Source: Chamaelirium japonicum
Lineage: Eukaryota > Streptophyta > Magnoliopsida > Liliales > Melanthiaceae
Assembly: GCA_947650365.1 (NCBI GenBank)
Contig: CANTAL010000191.1
Location: 434,001 to 498,000 of the forward strand
DNA: 64,000 nt
Direction: 5' to 3'
Part shown: positions 26,716 through 40,126 of the stretch, in pieces
How positions within the stretch are numbered: the stretch's first letter is position 1
Layout: each line of letters opens with the position of its first letter
Notes under the pieces: generated by a model
What the model was told of the DNA's origin: nothing
The model's input: only the letters and a program-made list of their open reading frames with translations
Databases searched by the model: none
Made by a program: the position numbers and the translations under genes

Positions 26716-27909
26716 CGATCCATTCTAATTCATTCATCCGATCCATTCTAATTAATTCGCACGAATGTATCCATTCTAATTCATTCGTACAATCCATTCT
26801 AATTCATTCGTACGATCCATTCTTATTCATTCATACAATCCATTCAAATTCATTCGCATGATCCATTTTAATTCATTCGTACGATCCATTCTAATTCATT
26901 CTCACGAATGTATCCATTCTAATTCATTCGTACGATCCATTCTAATTCATTCGCACGATCCATTCTAATTCAATTGTACGAATGTTTCCATTCTAATTCA
27001 TTCGTACGATCCATTCTAAATCATTCGCACGAATGTAACCGTTCTAATTCATTCGTACGATCCATTCTAATTCATTCGTACAATCCATTCTAATTCATTC
27101 CTACGATCTATTCTAATTCATTCGCTCGAATGTATCCATTCTAATTCATTCGTTCGATCCATTCTAATTGATTCGTACGATCCATTCTAATTCATTTGCA
27201 CGATCCATTCTAATTCATTCCTATGATCCATTCTAATTCATTCGTACGATCCATTATAATTCATTCGTTAGAATGTATCCATTCTAATTCATTCGTACGA
27301 TCCATTCTAATTCATTCGTACAATCCATTCTAATTCATTCTCACGAATGTAACCTTTCTAATTCATTTGTATGTATCCATTCTAATTCATTCATGCGAAT
27401 GAATCCATTCTAATTCATTCGTCCGATCCATTCTAATCCATTCGTACGATCCATTCTAATTCATTCGCACGAATGTAACCATTCTAATTCATTCGTACGA
27501 TCCATTCTAATTCATTCCTACGATCCATTCTAATTCATTCGCACGAATGTATCCATTCTAATTCATTTGCACGATCCATTCTAATTCATTCCTATGATCC
27601 ATTCTAATTCATTCGTACGATCCATTCTAATTCATTCGCTCGAATGTATCCATTCTAATTCATTCATACGATCCATTCTAATTCGTTCATACGATCAATT
27701 CTAATTCGTTCGTACGATCCATTCTAATTCATTCGTACGATCCATTCTAATTCATTCGTACGATCCACTCTAATTCATTCGCACGATCCATTTTAATTCA
27801 TTCGCACAAATGTATCCATTCTAATTCATTCGTACGATCCATTCTAATTCATTCGTACGATCAATTCTAATTCCTTCGCACAAATGTAACCTTTCTAATT
27901 CCTTCGCAC
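26716..27909 (-). repeat. R block 14
   Basis: Contains a long GTAGG-type R run (27470-27650), CTTATTCATTCATAC near 26822 and the TCAAATTCATTCGCATG monomer near 26840. Ends at CCTTCGCACAAATG. Confidence 0.9.
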
Positions 27910-28046
27910 AAATGAATTAGAATGGATACATTCGAGCGAATGAATTAGAATAGATCGTAGTAATGAATTAGAATGGATCATACGAATGAATTAGAATGGA
28001 TCGTGCGAATGAATTAGAATAGATTGTACGAATAAATTAGAATGGA
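27910..28046 (+). repeat. F block 15 (short)
   Basis: Six F monomers beginning GAGCG, AATAGATCGTAG. Ends at GGATCCATTC, a switch that deletes the CGTACG joint. Confidence 0.87.
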
Positions 28047-28428
28047 TCCATTCTAATTCATTTGTATGATCCATTCTAATGCATTCGTACGATTCATTCA
28101 AATTCATTCGCACGATCCATTCTAATTCATTCGTACGATCCATTCTAATCCATTCGTACGATCCATTCTAATTCATTCGTACGATCCATTCTAATTGATT
28201 CTCACAAATGTAACCTTTCTAATTCATTTGTACGATCCATTCTAGTTCATTCGTACGATCCATTCTAATCCATTCGTACGATCCATTCTAATCCATTCGT
28301 ACGACCCATTCTAATTCATTCGCACGAATGTATCCATTCTAATTCATTCGTGCAATCCATTCTAATTCATTCGTATGATCCATTCTAATTCATTCCTACG
28401 ATCGCACGATCCATTCTAATTCATTCGT

Positions 28429-28626
28429 ATGATCCATTCTAATTTATTCCTACGATCTATTCTAATTCATTCTCTCAATTGTATCCATTCTAATTCATTC
28501 GTTCGATCCATTCTAATTCATTCGTACGATCCATACAAATTCATTCGCATGATCCATTCTAATTCATTCGTACGATCCATTCTAATTCATTCTCACAAAT
28601 GTAACCTTTCTAATTCATTTGTATGA
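28429..28626 (+). repeat. Open-frame cassette, copy 5
   Basis: 65-codon open stretch with CATACAAATTCATTCGC in place of the usual TCAAATTC. Same variant order as 9173-9370, seen here on the plus strand. Confidence 0.82.
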
Positions 28627-30088
28627 TCCATTCTAATTCATTCGTACGATCCATTCTAATTCATTCGCTCGAATGTATCCATTCTAATTCATTCATACGA
28701 TCCATTCTGATTCGGTCGTATGAATGTAACCATTCTAATTCATTCGTACGATCCATTCTAATTCATTCCTACGATCCATTCTAATTCATTCGCACGAATG
28801 TATCCATTCTAATTCATTTGCACGATCCATTCTAATTCATTCCTATGATCCATTCTAATTCATTCGTACGATCCATTCTAATTCATTCGCTCGAATGTAT
28901 CCATTCTAATTCATTCGTACGATCCATTCTAATTCGTTCGTACGATCCATTCTAATTCATTCGTACGATCCATTCTAATCCATTCATACGATCCATTATA
29001 ATTCATTCGTACAAATGTATCTATTCTAATTCATTCGTACAATGCGTTCTAATCCATTCGTACGATCCATTCTAATCCATTCGTACGATCCATTCTAATT
29101 CATTCGTATGATCCATTGTAATCTATTCGTATGATCCATTCTAATCCATTCGTACGATCCATTCTAATTCATTCTCACAAACGTAACCTTTCTAATTCAT
29201 TTGTACGATCCATTCTAATTCATTCGTACGATCCATTCTAATCCATTCGTACGATCCATTCTAATCCATTCGTACGATCCAGTCTAATTCATTTCTACGA
29301 TCCATTCTAATTCATTCGTATGATCCATTCTAATTCATTAATATGATCCATTCTAATTCATTCGTACGATCCATTCTAATTCATATGCACAAAGGTATCC
29401 ATTCTAATTCATTCGTATGATCCATTCTAATTCATTCGTACGATCCATTCTAATTCATTCGCACATTCTAATTCATTCGCACAATCCATTCTAATTCATT
29501 CGTACGATCCATTCTAATTCATTCGTATGATCCATTCTAACTCATTCGGTGGATCCATTCTAATTCATTCGTACGATCCATTCTAATCCATTCGTACGAT
29601 CCATTCTAATTCATTCGTACGATCCATTCTAATTCATTCTGACAAATGTAACCTTTCTAATTTATTTGTACGATCCATTCTAATTCATTCGTACGATCCA
29701 TTCTAATTCATTCTCACAAATGTAACCTTTCTAATTCATTTGTACGATCCATTCTAATTCATTCGTACATCCATTCTTATCCATTCGTACGATCCATTCT
29801 AATCCATTCGTACGATCCATTCTAATTCATTCCTACGATCCATTCTAATTAATTCGCACGATCCATTCTAATCCATTCGTATGATCCATTCTAATTCATT
29901 TGTACGATCCATTCTAATTCATTCCTACGATCCATTCTAATCCATTCGTACGATCTATTCTAATTCATTCGTACGATCCATTCAAATTCATTCGTACGAT
30001 CCATTCTAATTAATTCGCACGATCCATTCTAATTCAATCGTATGAATGTATCCATTTTAATTCATTCGTACGATCCATTCTAATTCAT

Positions 30089-31698
30089 TACGATCCATTC
30101 TAATTCATTCGTACGATCCATTCTAATTCATTTGCACGAATGTATCCATTCTAATTCATTCGTACGATCCATTCAAATTCACTCGCACGATCCATTCTAA
30201 TTCATTCGAATGATTCATTCTAATTCATTCGTACGATCCATTCTAATTCATTCGCACGAATGTAACCATTCTAATTCATTTGTACGATCCATTCTAATTC
30301 ATTCCTACGATCTATTCTAATTCATTCGCACGAATGTAACCATTCTAATTCATTCGTACGATCTATTCTAATTCATTCCTACGATCCATTCTAATTCATT
30401 CGCACGAATGTATCCATTCTAATTCATTTGCATGATCCATTTTAATTCATTCCTATGATCCATTCTAATTCATTCGTACGATCCATTCTAATTCATTCGC
30501 ACGAATGTATCCATTCTAATTCATTCGCACAAATATATCCATTCTAATTCATTCGCACGATCAATTCTTATTCATTCATACGATCCATTCTAATTCATTT
30601 GCACGATCCATTCTAATTCATTCCTATGATCCATTCTAATTCATTCGTACGATCCATGCTAATTCATTCACTCGAATGTATCCATTCTAATTCATTCGTA
30701 CGATCCATTCTAATTCATTCTCACGAATGAAACCTTTCTAATTCATTTGTAAGATCCATTCTAATTCATTTGTACGATCCATTGTAATCCATTCGTACGA
30801 TCCATTCTAATCCATTCGTACGATCCATTATAATTCATTCGCTCGAATGTATCCATTCTAATTCATTCGTACGATCCATTCTAATTCGTTCGCACGATCC
30901 ATTCTAATTCATTCGTATGATCCATTCTAATTCATTCCTACAATCTATTCTAATTCATTACCTCGAATGTATCCATTCTAATTCATTCGTACGATCCATT
31001 CAAATTCATTTACATGATCCATTCTAATTCATTCGTACGATCCATTCTAATTCATTCTCACAAATGTAACCTTTCTAATTCATTTGTATGATCTATTCTA
31101 ATTCATTCGTACGATCCATTCTAATCTATTCGTACGATCCATTCTAATCTATTCGTACGATCCATTCTAATCCATTCGTATGATCCATTCTAATGCATTC
31201 GTATGATTCATTCTAATTCATTCGTACGATCCATTCTAATTCATTCGTACGATCTAATTCTAATCCATTCGTACGATCCATTCTAATTCGCACAAATGTA
31301 TCAATTTTAATTCATTCGTACGATCCATTCTAATTTATTCATACGATCTATTCTAATTCATTCGCACGATCCATTCTAATTCATTCGAACGATCCATTCT
31401 AATTCATTCGTATGAATATATCGATTCTAATTCATTCGTATGATCCATTCTAATTTATTCGCACAATCTATTCTAATTCATTCATACGATTCATTCTAAT
31501 TCATTCGCACGATCCATTCTAATTCATTCGTACGATCCATTCTAATTCATTCGCACGAATGTATCCATTCTAATTCATTCGTGCAATCCATTCTAATTCA
31601 TTCGCACGAATGTATCCACTCTAGTTCATTCGTACGCTCCATTCTAATTCATTCATACGCTCCATTCTTATTCATCGCACAAATGTATCCATTCTAAT
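30089..31698 (-). repeat. 1610-bp duplicated segment, copy 1
   Basis: Line-by-line comparison with 31729-33338 at constant 1640-bp offset shows three differences: 30830 A/C, 31012 A/G and 31270 C/T. There are no indels. Its left edge is at an atypical shortened joint (TAATTCATTACGATCC). Confidence 0.96.
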
Positions 31699-31728
31699 TC
31701 ATTTGTACGATTGATTCAAATTCATTCG

Positions 31729-33338
31729 TACGATCCATTCTAATTCATTCGTACGATCCATTCTAATTCATTTGCACGAATGTATCCATTCTAATTCATT
31801 CGTACGATCCATTCAAATTCACTCGCACGATCCATTCTAATTCATTCGAATGATTCATTCTAATTCATTCGTACGATCCATTCTAATTCATTCGCACGAA
31901 TGTAACCATTCTAATTCATTTGTACGATCCATTCTAATTCATTCCTACGATCTATTCTAATTCATTCGCACGAATGTAACCATTCTAATTCATTCGTACG
32001 ATCTATTCTAATTCATTCCTACGATCCATTCTAATTCATTCGCACGAATGTATCCATTCTAATTCATTTGCATGATCCATTTTAATTCATTCCTATGATC
32101 CATTCTAATTCATTCGTACGATCCATTCTAATTCATTCGCACGAATGTATCCATTCTAATTCATTCGCACAAATATATCCATTCTAATTCATTCGCACGA
32201 TCAATTCTTATTCATTCATACGATCCATTCTAATTCATTTGCACGATCCATTCTAATTCATTCCTATGATCCATTCTAATTCATTCGTACGATCCATGCT
32301 AATTCATTCACTCGAATGTATCCATTCTAATTCATTCGTACGATCCATTCTAATTCATTCTCACGAATGAAACCTTTCTAATTCATTTGTAAGATCCATT
32401 CTAATTCATTTGTACGATCCATTGTAATCCATTCGTACGATCCATTCTAATCCATTCGTACGATCCATTCTAATTCATTCGCTCGAATGTATCCATTCTA
32501 ATTCATTCGTACGATCCATTCTAATTCGTTCGCACGATCCATTCTAATTCATTCGTATGATCCATTCTAATTCATTCCTACAATCTATTCTAATTCATTA
32601 CCTCGAATGTATCCATTCTAATTCATTCGTACGATCCATTCAAATTCATTTGCATGATCCATTCTAATTCATTCGTACGATCCATTCTAATTCATTCTCA
32701 CAAATGTAACCTTTCTAATTCATTTGTATGATCTATTCTAATTCATTCGTACGATCCATTCTAATCTATTCGTACGATCCATTCTAATCTATTCGTACGA
32801 TCCATTCTAATCCATTCGTATGATCCATTCTAATGCATTCGTATGATTCATTCTAATTCATTCGTACGATCCATTCTAATTCATTCGTACGATCTAATTC
32901 TAATCCATTTGTACGATCCATTCTAATTCGCACAAATGTATCAATTTTAATTCATTCGTACGATCCATTCTAATTTATTCATACGATCTATTCTAATTCA
33001 TTCGCACGATCCATTCTAATTCATTCGAACGATCCATTCTAATTCATTCGTATGAATATATCGATTCTAATTCATTCGTATGATCCATTCTAATTTATTC
33101 GCACAATCTATTCTAATTCATTCATACGATTCATTCTAATTCATTCGCACGATCCATTCTAATTCATTCGTACGATCCATTCTAATTCATTCGCACGAAT
33201 GTATCCATTCTAATTCATTCGTGCAATCCATTCTAATTCATTCGCACGAATGTATCCACTCTAGTTCATTCGTACGCTCCATTCTAATTCATTCATACGC
33301 TCCATTCTTATTCATCGCACAAATGTATCCATTCTAAT
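31729..33338 (-). repeat. 1610-bp duplicated segment, copy 2
   Basis: About 99.8% identical to copy 1. The two copies are separated by 30 bp of ordinary but non-matching array (31699-31728). After 33338 the sequences diverge at once (TAATTC against TAATCC). Confidence 0.96.
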
Positions 33339-34411
33339 CCATTCGTACGATCCATTCTAATTCATTCGCACGAATGTAACCATTCTAATTCATTCGTACG
33401 ATCCATTCTAATTCATTCATACGATCCATTCTAATTCATTCGCATAAATATATCCATTGTAATTCATTCATACAATCCATTCAGATTCATTCGCACAATC
33501 CATTCTAATTCATTCGTACGATTCATTCTAATTCATTCGTATGATCCATTCTAACTCATTCGGTGGATCCATTCTAATTCATTCGTACGATCCATTCTAA
33601 TTCATTCGGACAAATGTATCCATTCTAATTCATTCGTCCGATCCATTCTAATTCATTCGTATGATCAATTTTAATTCATTTGCACGATCCATTCTAATTC
33701 ATTCGTATGATCCATTCTAATTCATACGCTCCATTCTTATTCATCGCACAAATGTATCCATTCTAATTCATTCGTACGATCCATTCTAATTCATTCACAT
33801 GATCCATTCTAATCCATTCGTACGATCCATTCTAATTCGTTCATACGATCCATTCTAATTAGTTCGTACGATCCATTCTAATCCATTCGTACGATCCATT
33901 CTAATTCATTCGTCCGATCCATTCTAATTCATTCGTCCGATCCATTCTAATTCATTCGCACGATCCATTCTAATTTATTCGTAAGATCCATTCTAATTCA
34001 TTCGTACGATCTATTCTTATTCATCGCACAAATGTATCCATTCTAATTCATTCGTACGATCCATTCTAATTCATTCGCACGATCGATTCTAATTCATTCG
34101 TATGATCCATTTTAATTCATTTGTACAATCCATTCTAATTCATTCGTACGATCCATTCTAATTCATTCGCACGATCTATTCTAATTCATTCGTACAATCC
34201 ATTCTAATTCATTTGTACGATCCATTCTAATTCATTCGCACTATCCATTCTTATTCATTCGCACGATCTATTCTAATCCATTCTAGTTCATTCGTACGAT
34301 CCATTCTAATTCATTCATACGATCCATTCTAATTCGTTCGTACGATCCATTCTAATTCATTCGTACGATCCATTCTAATCCATTCGTACGATCCATTCTA
34401 ATTCATTCGTA

Positions 34412-34861
34412 CAAATAAATTAGAATGGATCGCACGAATGAATTAGAATGGATAGTGCGAATGAATTAGAATGGATCGTACGAATGAATTAGAATGGATA
34501 GTGCGAATGAATTAGAATGGATCATACGAATGAATTAGAATGGATTGTACGAATGAATTAGAATAGATCGTGCGAATGAATTAGAATGGATCGTACGAAA
34601 GAATTAGAATGGATCGTACGAATGAATTAGAATGAATCTTACGAATGAATTAGAATCGATCGTGCGAATGAATTAAAATCGATCGTACGAATGAATTAGA
34701 ATGGATACATTTGTGCGATGAATTAGAATGGAGCGTACGAATGAATTAGAATGGAGCGTACGAATGAACTAGAATGTATACCTTCGTGAAAATGAATTAG
34801 AATGGATCATATGAAAGAATTAGAATGGATCGTGCGAATGAATTAGAATGGATACATTCGT
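34412..34861 (+). repeat. F block 16
   Basis: Contains two GGAGCGTACG monomers and GATCATATGAAAGAATTAG, both private variants of the 13.5-14.3 kb region. Ends at GGATACATTCGTACGATCC. Confidence 0.9.
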
Positions 34862-35551
34862 ACGATCCATTCTAATTCATTCGTACGATCCATTCTAATT
34901 CATTCTCACGAATGTAACCCTTCTAATTCATTTGTATGATCCATTCTAATTCATTCGTACGATCCATTCTAATCCATTCGTACGATCCATTCTAATCCAT
35001 TCGTACGATCCATTCTAATTCATTTGCTCGAATGTATCCATTCTAATTCATTCGTACGATCCATTCTAATCCATTCGTACGATCCATGCTAAACCATTCG
35101 TACGATCCATTCTAATTCATTCGCACGATCCATTCTAATTCATTCGTACGATCCATTCTAATTCATTCGCACGAATGTAACCATTCTAATTCATTCGTAC
35201 GATCCATTCTAATTCATTCCTTCGATCCAGTCTAATTCATTCAAACGAATGTATCCATTCTAATTCATTTGCACGATCCATTCTAATTCATTCGTACGAT
35301 CCATTCTTATTCATTCGTATTCATTCGTACGATCCATTCTTATTCATTCTTATTCATTCGTATGATCCATTCTAATTCATTCGTACGATCCATTCTAATT
35401 CATTCGTACGATCCATTCTAATTCATTCTCACAAATGTAACCTTTCTAATTCATTTGTACGATCCATTCTAATTCATTCGTACGATCAATTCTAATTCAT
35501 TCGTACGATCCATTCTAATTTATCGCACGAATCCGTTCTAATTCATTCGCA
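34862..35551 (-). repeat. R block 16
   Basis: Parallels block R7. It ends with ATCGCACGAATCCGTTC then CATTCGCACGAATGAATTAG. A 10-bp slippage tract lies at 35303-35360. Confidence 0.9.
35303..35360 (-). repeat. Sub-monomer slippage tract
   Basis: TTATTCATTC and TTCATTCGTA subunits repeat at about 10-bp spacing instead of completing a 23-mer. This is a local expansion below monomer size. Confidence 0.8.
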
Positions 35552-36004
35552 CGAATGAATTAGAATGGATACATTCGTGCGAATGAAATAGAACGGATTC
35601 GTGCGATGAATTAGAATGGATTAGAATGGATACATTCGTGCGAATGAATTAAAATGGATCGTGCGAATGAATTAGAATGGATCGTACGAATGAATTATAA
35701 TGGATATATTTGAACTAATAAATTAGAATGGATCGTACGAATGAATTAGAATGGATACATTTGTGCGAATTAATTAGAATGGATCATACGAATGAATTAG
35801 AATGGATACATTCGTGAAAATGAATTAGAATGGATCGTAGGAATGAATTAGAATGGATCGTACGAATGAATTAGAATGGTTACATTCGTGCAAATGAATT
35901 AGAATGGATCGTACGAATGAATTAGAATGGATCGTGCGAATAAATTAGAATTGATCATACGAATGAATTAGAATGGATCGTGCGAATGAATTAGAATGGA
36001 TCGT
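35552..36004 (+). repeat. F block 17
   Basis: Begins GAACGGATTCGTGCGATG as in block F8. Ends at CGTACGATGCAATC. Confidence 0.9.
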
Positions 36005-36359
36005 ACGATGCAATCTAATTCATTCGTACGATCCATTCTAATTCATTCGTATGATCAATTCTAATTCATTCGCACGATCCATTCTAATTCATTCTCACGA
36101 ATGTAACCTTTCCAATTCATTTGTATGATCCATTCTAATTCATTCGTACCATCCATTCTAATCCATTCGTACGATCCATTCTAATCCATTCGTACGAACC
36201 ATTCTCATCCATTCGTACGATCCATTCTAATCCATTAGTATGATCCATTCTAATTCATTCGTACGATCTATTCTAATTCATTCGTACAAATGTAACCATT
36301 CTAATTCATTCGTACGATCCATTCTAATTCATTCCTTCGATCCATTCTAATTCATTCGC
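36005..36359 (-). repeat. R block 17
   Basis: Opens CAATCTAATTC, then ATGATCAATTC. Four CATTCGTACGATCC-type monomers lie near 36140-36240. Breaks off mid-monomer at TTCGCAAATTAG. Confidence 0.88.
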
Positions 36360-37050
36360 AAATTAGAATGGACCGTGCGAATGGATTAGAATGGATCGTA
36401 CGAATGAATTAGAATGGATCATGTGAATGAATTTATATAGATCGTACGAATGAATTAGAATGGATCGAACGAATGAATTAGAATGGATACATTCGAGCGA
36501 ATGAATTAGAATAGATCGTAGGAATGAATTAGAATTGATCATACGAATGAATTAGAATGGATAGTACAAATGAATTAGAATGGTTACATTCGTGCGAATG
36601 AATTAGAATGGATCGTACGAATGGATTAGAATGGATCGTACAAATGGATTAGAATGGATCGTACGAATGAATTAGAATGGATCGTACAAATGAATTAGAA
36701 AGGTTACATTTGTGAGAATGAATTAGAATGGATCGTGCGAATGAATTAGAATGAATCGTACGAATGAATCAGAATGGATACATTCGAGCGAATTAATTAG
36801 AATGGATCATACAAATGAATTAGAATGGATCATAGGAATGAATTAGAATGGATCGTGCAAATGAATTAGAATGGATACATTCGTGCGAATGAATTAGAAT
36901 GGATCGTAGGAATGAATTAGAATGGATCGTACGAATAAATTAGAATGGTTACATTCGTGCGAATGAATTAGAATGGATCGTACGAATGAATTAGAATGGA
37001 TCGTGCGAATGAATTAGAATTGATCATACGAATGAATTAGAATGGATCGT
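36360..37050 (+). repeat. F block 18
   Basis: GAACG, GAGCG, AATAGATCGTAGG order (36468-36530), then a GTAGG cassette (36855-36960). Ends at GGATCGTATGATCC. Confidence 0.9.
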
Positions 37051-37112
37051 ATGATCCATTCTAATTCATTCGCACGATCCATTCTAATTCATTCGTACGA
37101 TCCATTCTAATT
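37051..37112 (-). repeat. R block 18 (about 60 bp)
   Basis: Fewer than three R monomers, broken at TCTAATTTGCGAATG. Confidence 0.86.
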
Positions 37113-37225
37113 TGCGAATGAATTAGAATGGATCGTTGGAATGAATTAGAATGGATCGTACGAATGAATTAGAATGGTTACATTCGTGCGAATGAATTAG
37201 AATGGATCGTACGAATGGATTAGAA
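37113..37225 (+). repeat. F block 19 (about 110 bp)
   Basis: Five F monomers. Switches at GGATTAGAACCATTCTAATCC, with the joint lost. Confidence 0.86.
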
Positions 37226-37363
37226 CCATTCTAATCCATTCGTACGATCCATTCTAATTCATTCGTCCGATCCATTCTAATTCATTCGCACGAATGTATC
37301 CATTCTAATTCATTCGTACAATCCATTCTAATTCATTCGCACGACCCATTCTAATTCATTCGT

Positions 37364-37561
37364 ATGATCCATTCTAATTCATTCCGACGATCTATTCTAA
37401 TTCATTCACTCGAATGTATCCATTCTAATTCATTCGTACGATCCATTCTAATTCATTCATACAATCCATTCAAATTCATTCGCATGATCCATTCTAATTC
37501 ATTCGTACGATCCATTCTAATTCATTCTCACGAATGTAACCTTTCTAATTCATTTGTATGA
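37364..37561 (+). repeat. Open-frame cassette, copy 6
   Basis: 65-codon stretch with CCGACGATCTATTC and CATTCAAATTCATTCGC. A related block without the full open frame follows at about 38395-38530. Confidence 0.82.
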
Positions 37562-37941
37562 TCCATTCTAATTCATTCGTACAATCCTTTCTAATCCATT
37601 CGTATGATCCATTCTAATTCATTCGTACGATCCATTCTAATTCATTCGTATGAATGTATCCATTCTAATTTATTCGTACGATCCAGTCTAATTCATTCGT
37701 ACGATCCATTCTAATTCATTCGCACGAATGTATCCATTCTAATTCATTCGTCCGATCCATTCTAATTCATTCATATGATCCATTCTAATTCATTCGCACG
37801 ATCCATTCAAATTCATTTGCACGATCCATTCTAATTCATTCGTACGATTCATTCTAATTCATTCATACGATCTATTCTAATTCATTCGCACGAATGTATC
37901 CATTCTAATACATTCGCAAAATCCAATCTAATTCAAACGTA

Positions 37942-37966
37942 CGAATGGATTAGAATGGATCGTGCA
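37942..37966 (+). repeat. Single inverted monomer
   Basis: One F monomer (GGATTAGAATGGATCGTGC) inside R array, flanked by CAATCTAATTCAAACG on the left and CAATCAAATC on the right. Confidence 0.83.
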
Positions 37967-39479
37967 ATCAAATCTATTCTAATTCATTCGCACAATCCAA
38001 TCTAATTCAAATTCATTCGTACGATCCATTCTAATTCATTTGTATGATCCAGTCTAATTCATTCGCATGATCCATTCTAATTCATTCGTATGATCCATTC
38101 TAATTCATTCCTACGATCTATTCTAATTCATTCGTACGATACATTCTAATTCATTCGCACAAATGTATCCATTTTAATTCATTCGTACGATCCATTCTAA
38201 TTCATTCGCATGATCCATTCTAATCCATTCGTACGATCCATTCTAATTCATTCGTACGATCCATTCTAATTCATTCCTACGTACGATCCATTCTAATTCA
38301 TTCGCACGAATGTAACCATTCTAATTCATTCGTACGATCCATTCTAATTCATTCCTACGATCCATTCTAATTCATTCGCACGAATGTATCCATTCTAATT
38401 CATTCGTTCGATCCATTCTAATTCATTCGTACGATCCATTCAAATTCATTCGCATGATCCATTCTAATTCATTCGTACGATCCTTTCTAATTCATTCTCA
38501 CGAATGTAACCTTTCTAATTCATTTGTATGATCCATTCTAATTCATTCGTACAATCCATTCTAATCCATTCGTACGATCCATTCTAATCCATTCGTACGA
38601 TCTATTCTAATTCATTCGTACGATCCATTCTAATTCATTCTCACAAATGTAACCTTTCTAATTCATTTGTACGATCCATTCTAATTCATTCGTACGATCC
38701 ATTCTAATGCGTTCGTACGATCCATTCTAATCTATTCGTACGATCCATTCTAATTCATTCACACGAATGTATCCATTCTTATTCATTCGTACGATCCATT
38801 CTAATCCATTCGTACGATCCATTCTAATTCATTCGTACAATGCGTTCTAATTAATTCGTACGATCCATTCTAATCCATTCGTACAATACATTCTAATTCA
38901 TTCGCACGATCAATTCTAATTCATTCGCACGATCCATTCTAATTCATTCATACGATCCATTGTAATCCATTCGTACGATCCATTCTAATTCATTCGTACG
39001 ATCCATTCTAATTCATTCTCACAAATGTAACCTTTCTAATTCATTCGTACGATCCATTCTAATTCATTCATACGATCCATTCTAATTCATTCGTACGATC
39101 CATTCTAATTCATTCATACAAATGTATCCATTCTAATTCATTCGTACGATCCAATCTAATTCATTCGCACGATCCATTCTAATTCATTCGTATGATCTAT
39201 TCTAACTCATTCGTACGATCCATTCTAATTCATTCTCACGAATGTAACCTTTCTAATTCATTCGTATGATCCATTCCAATCCATTCGTACGATCCATTCT
39301 AATCCATTCGTACGATCGATTCTAATTCATTCGTACGATCCATTCTAATTCATTTGTACGATCCATTCAAATTCATTCACATGATCCATTCTAATTCATT
39401 CGTACGATCTATTCTTATTCATCGTACAAATGTATCCATTCTAATTCATTCGTACGATCCATTCTAATCCATTCGTACA

Positions 39480-40126
39480 AATGAATTAAAATGGATCGTA
39501 CGAATGAATTAGAATGGATAGTACAAATGAATTAGAAAGGTTACATTTGTGAGAATGAATTAGAATGGATCGTACGAATGAATTAGAATGGATCGTACGA
39601 ATGGATTAGAATGGATCGTACGAATTAATTAGAATGGATACATTCGAGTGAATGAATTAGAATGGATCGTAGGAATGAATTAGAATGGGTCGTACGAATG
39701 AATAAGAATGATACATTCGTGCGAATGAATTAGAATGGATCGTACGAATGGATTAGAATGGATCGTATGAATGGATTAGAATGGATACATTTGTGCGAAT
39801 GAATTAGAATGGATTTGAACGAATGATTTAGAATGGATCGTACGAATGAATTAGAATGGATCGTACGAATGAATTAAAATGGATTGTGCGAATGAATTAG
39901 AATGGATCGTACGAATGAATTAAAATGGATACATTTGTGCGAATGAATTAGAATGGATCGTACGAATGGATTAGAATGGATCGTACGAATGGATTAGAAT
40001 GGATCGTACGAATGTATCCATTCTAATTCATTCGTTTGAATTGAATGGATTGTACGAATGAATTAGAATGGATCGTACGAATGAATTAGAATGGATCGTA
40101 CGAATAAATGAATTAGAATGGATCGT
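39480..40126 (+). repeat. F block 20, with one inverted monomer
   Basis: F array interrupted at 40012-40037 by one R monomer (GTATCCATTCTAATTCATTC). Ends at GGATCGTACGATTC. Confidence 0.86.

Larger units (their letters stand above)
28047..34411 (-). repeat. R block 15 (6.4 kb, longest)
   Basis: Longest stretch of one orientation in the window. Holds an open-frame cassette (28429-28626), GTAGG-type R cassettes, ACTCATTCGGTGGATC near 29540 and 33555, and the 1610-bp near-identical duplication. Confidence 0.92.
37226..39479 (-). repeat. R block 19
   Basis: R array with an open-frame cassette, a single inverted monomer at 37942-37966, GTAGG-type units (38295-38395) and CTCAC cassettes. Confidence 0.9.
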
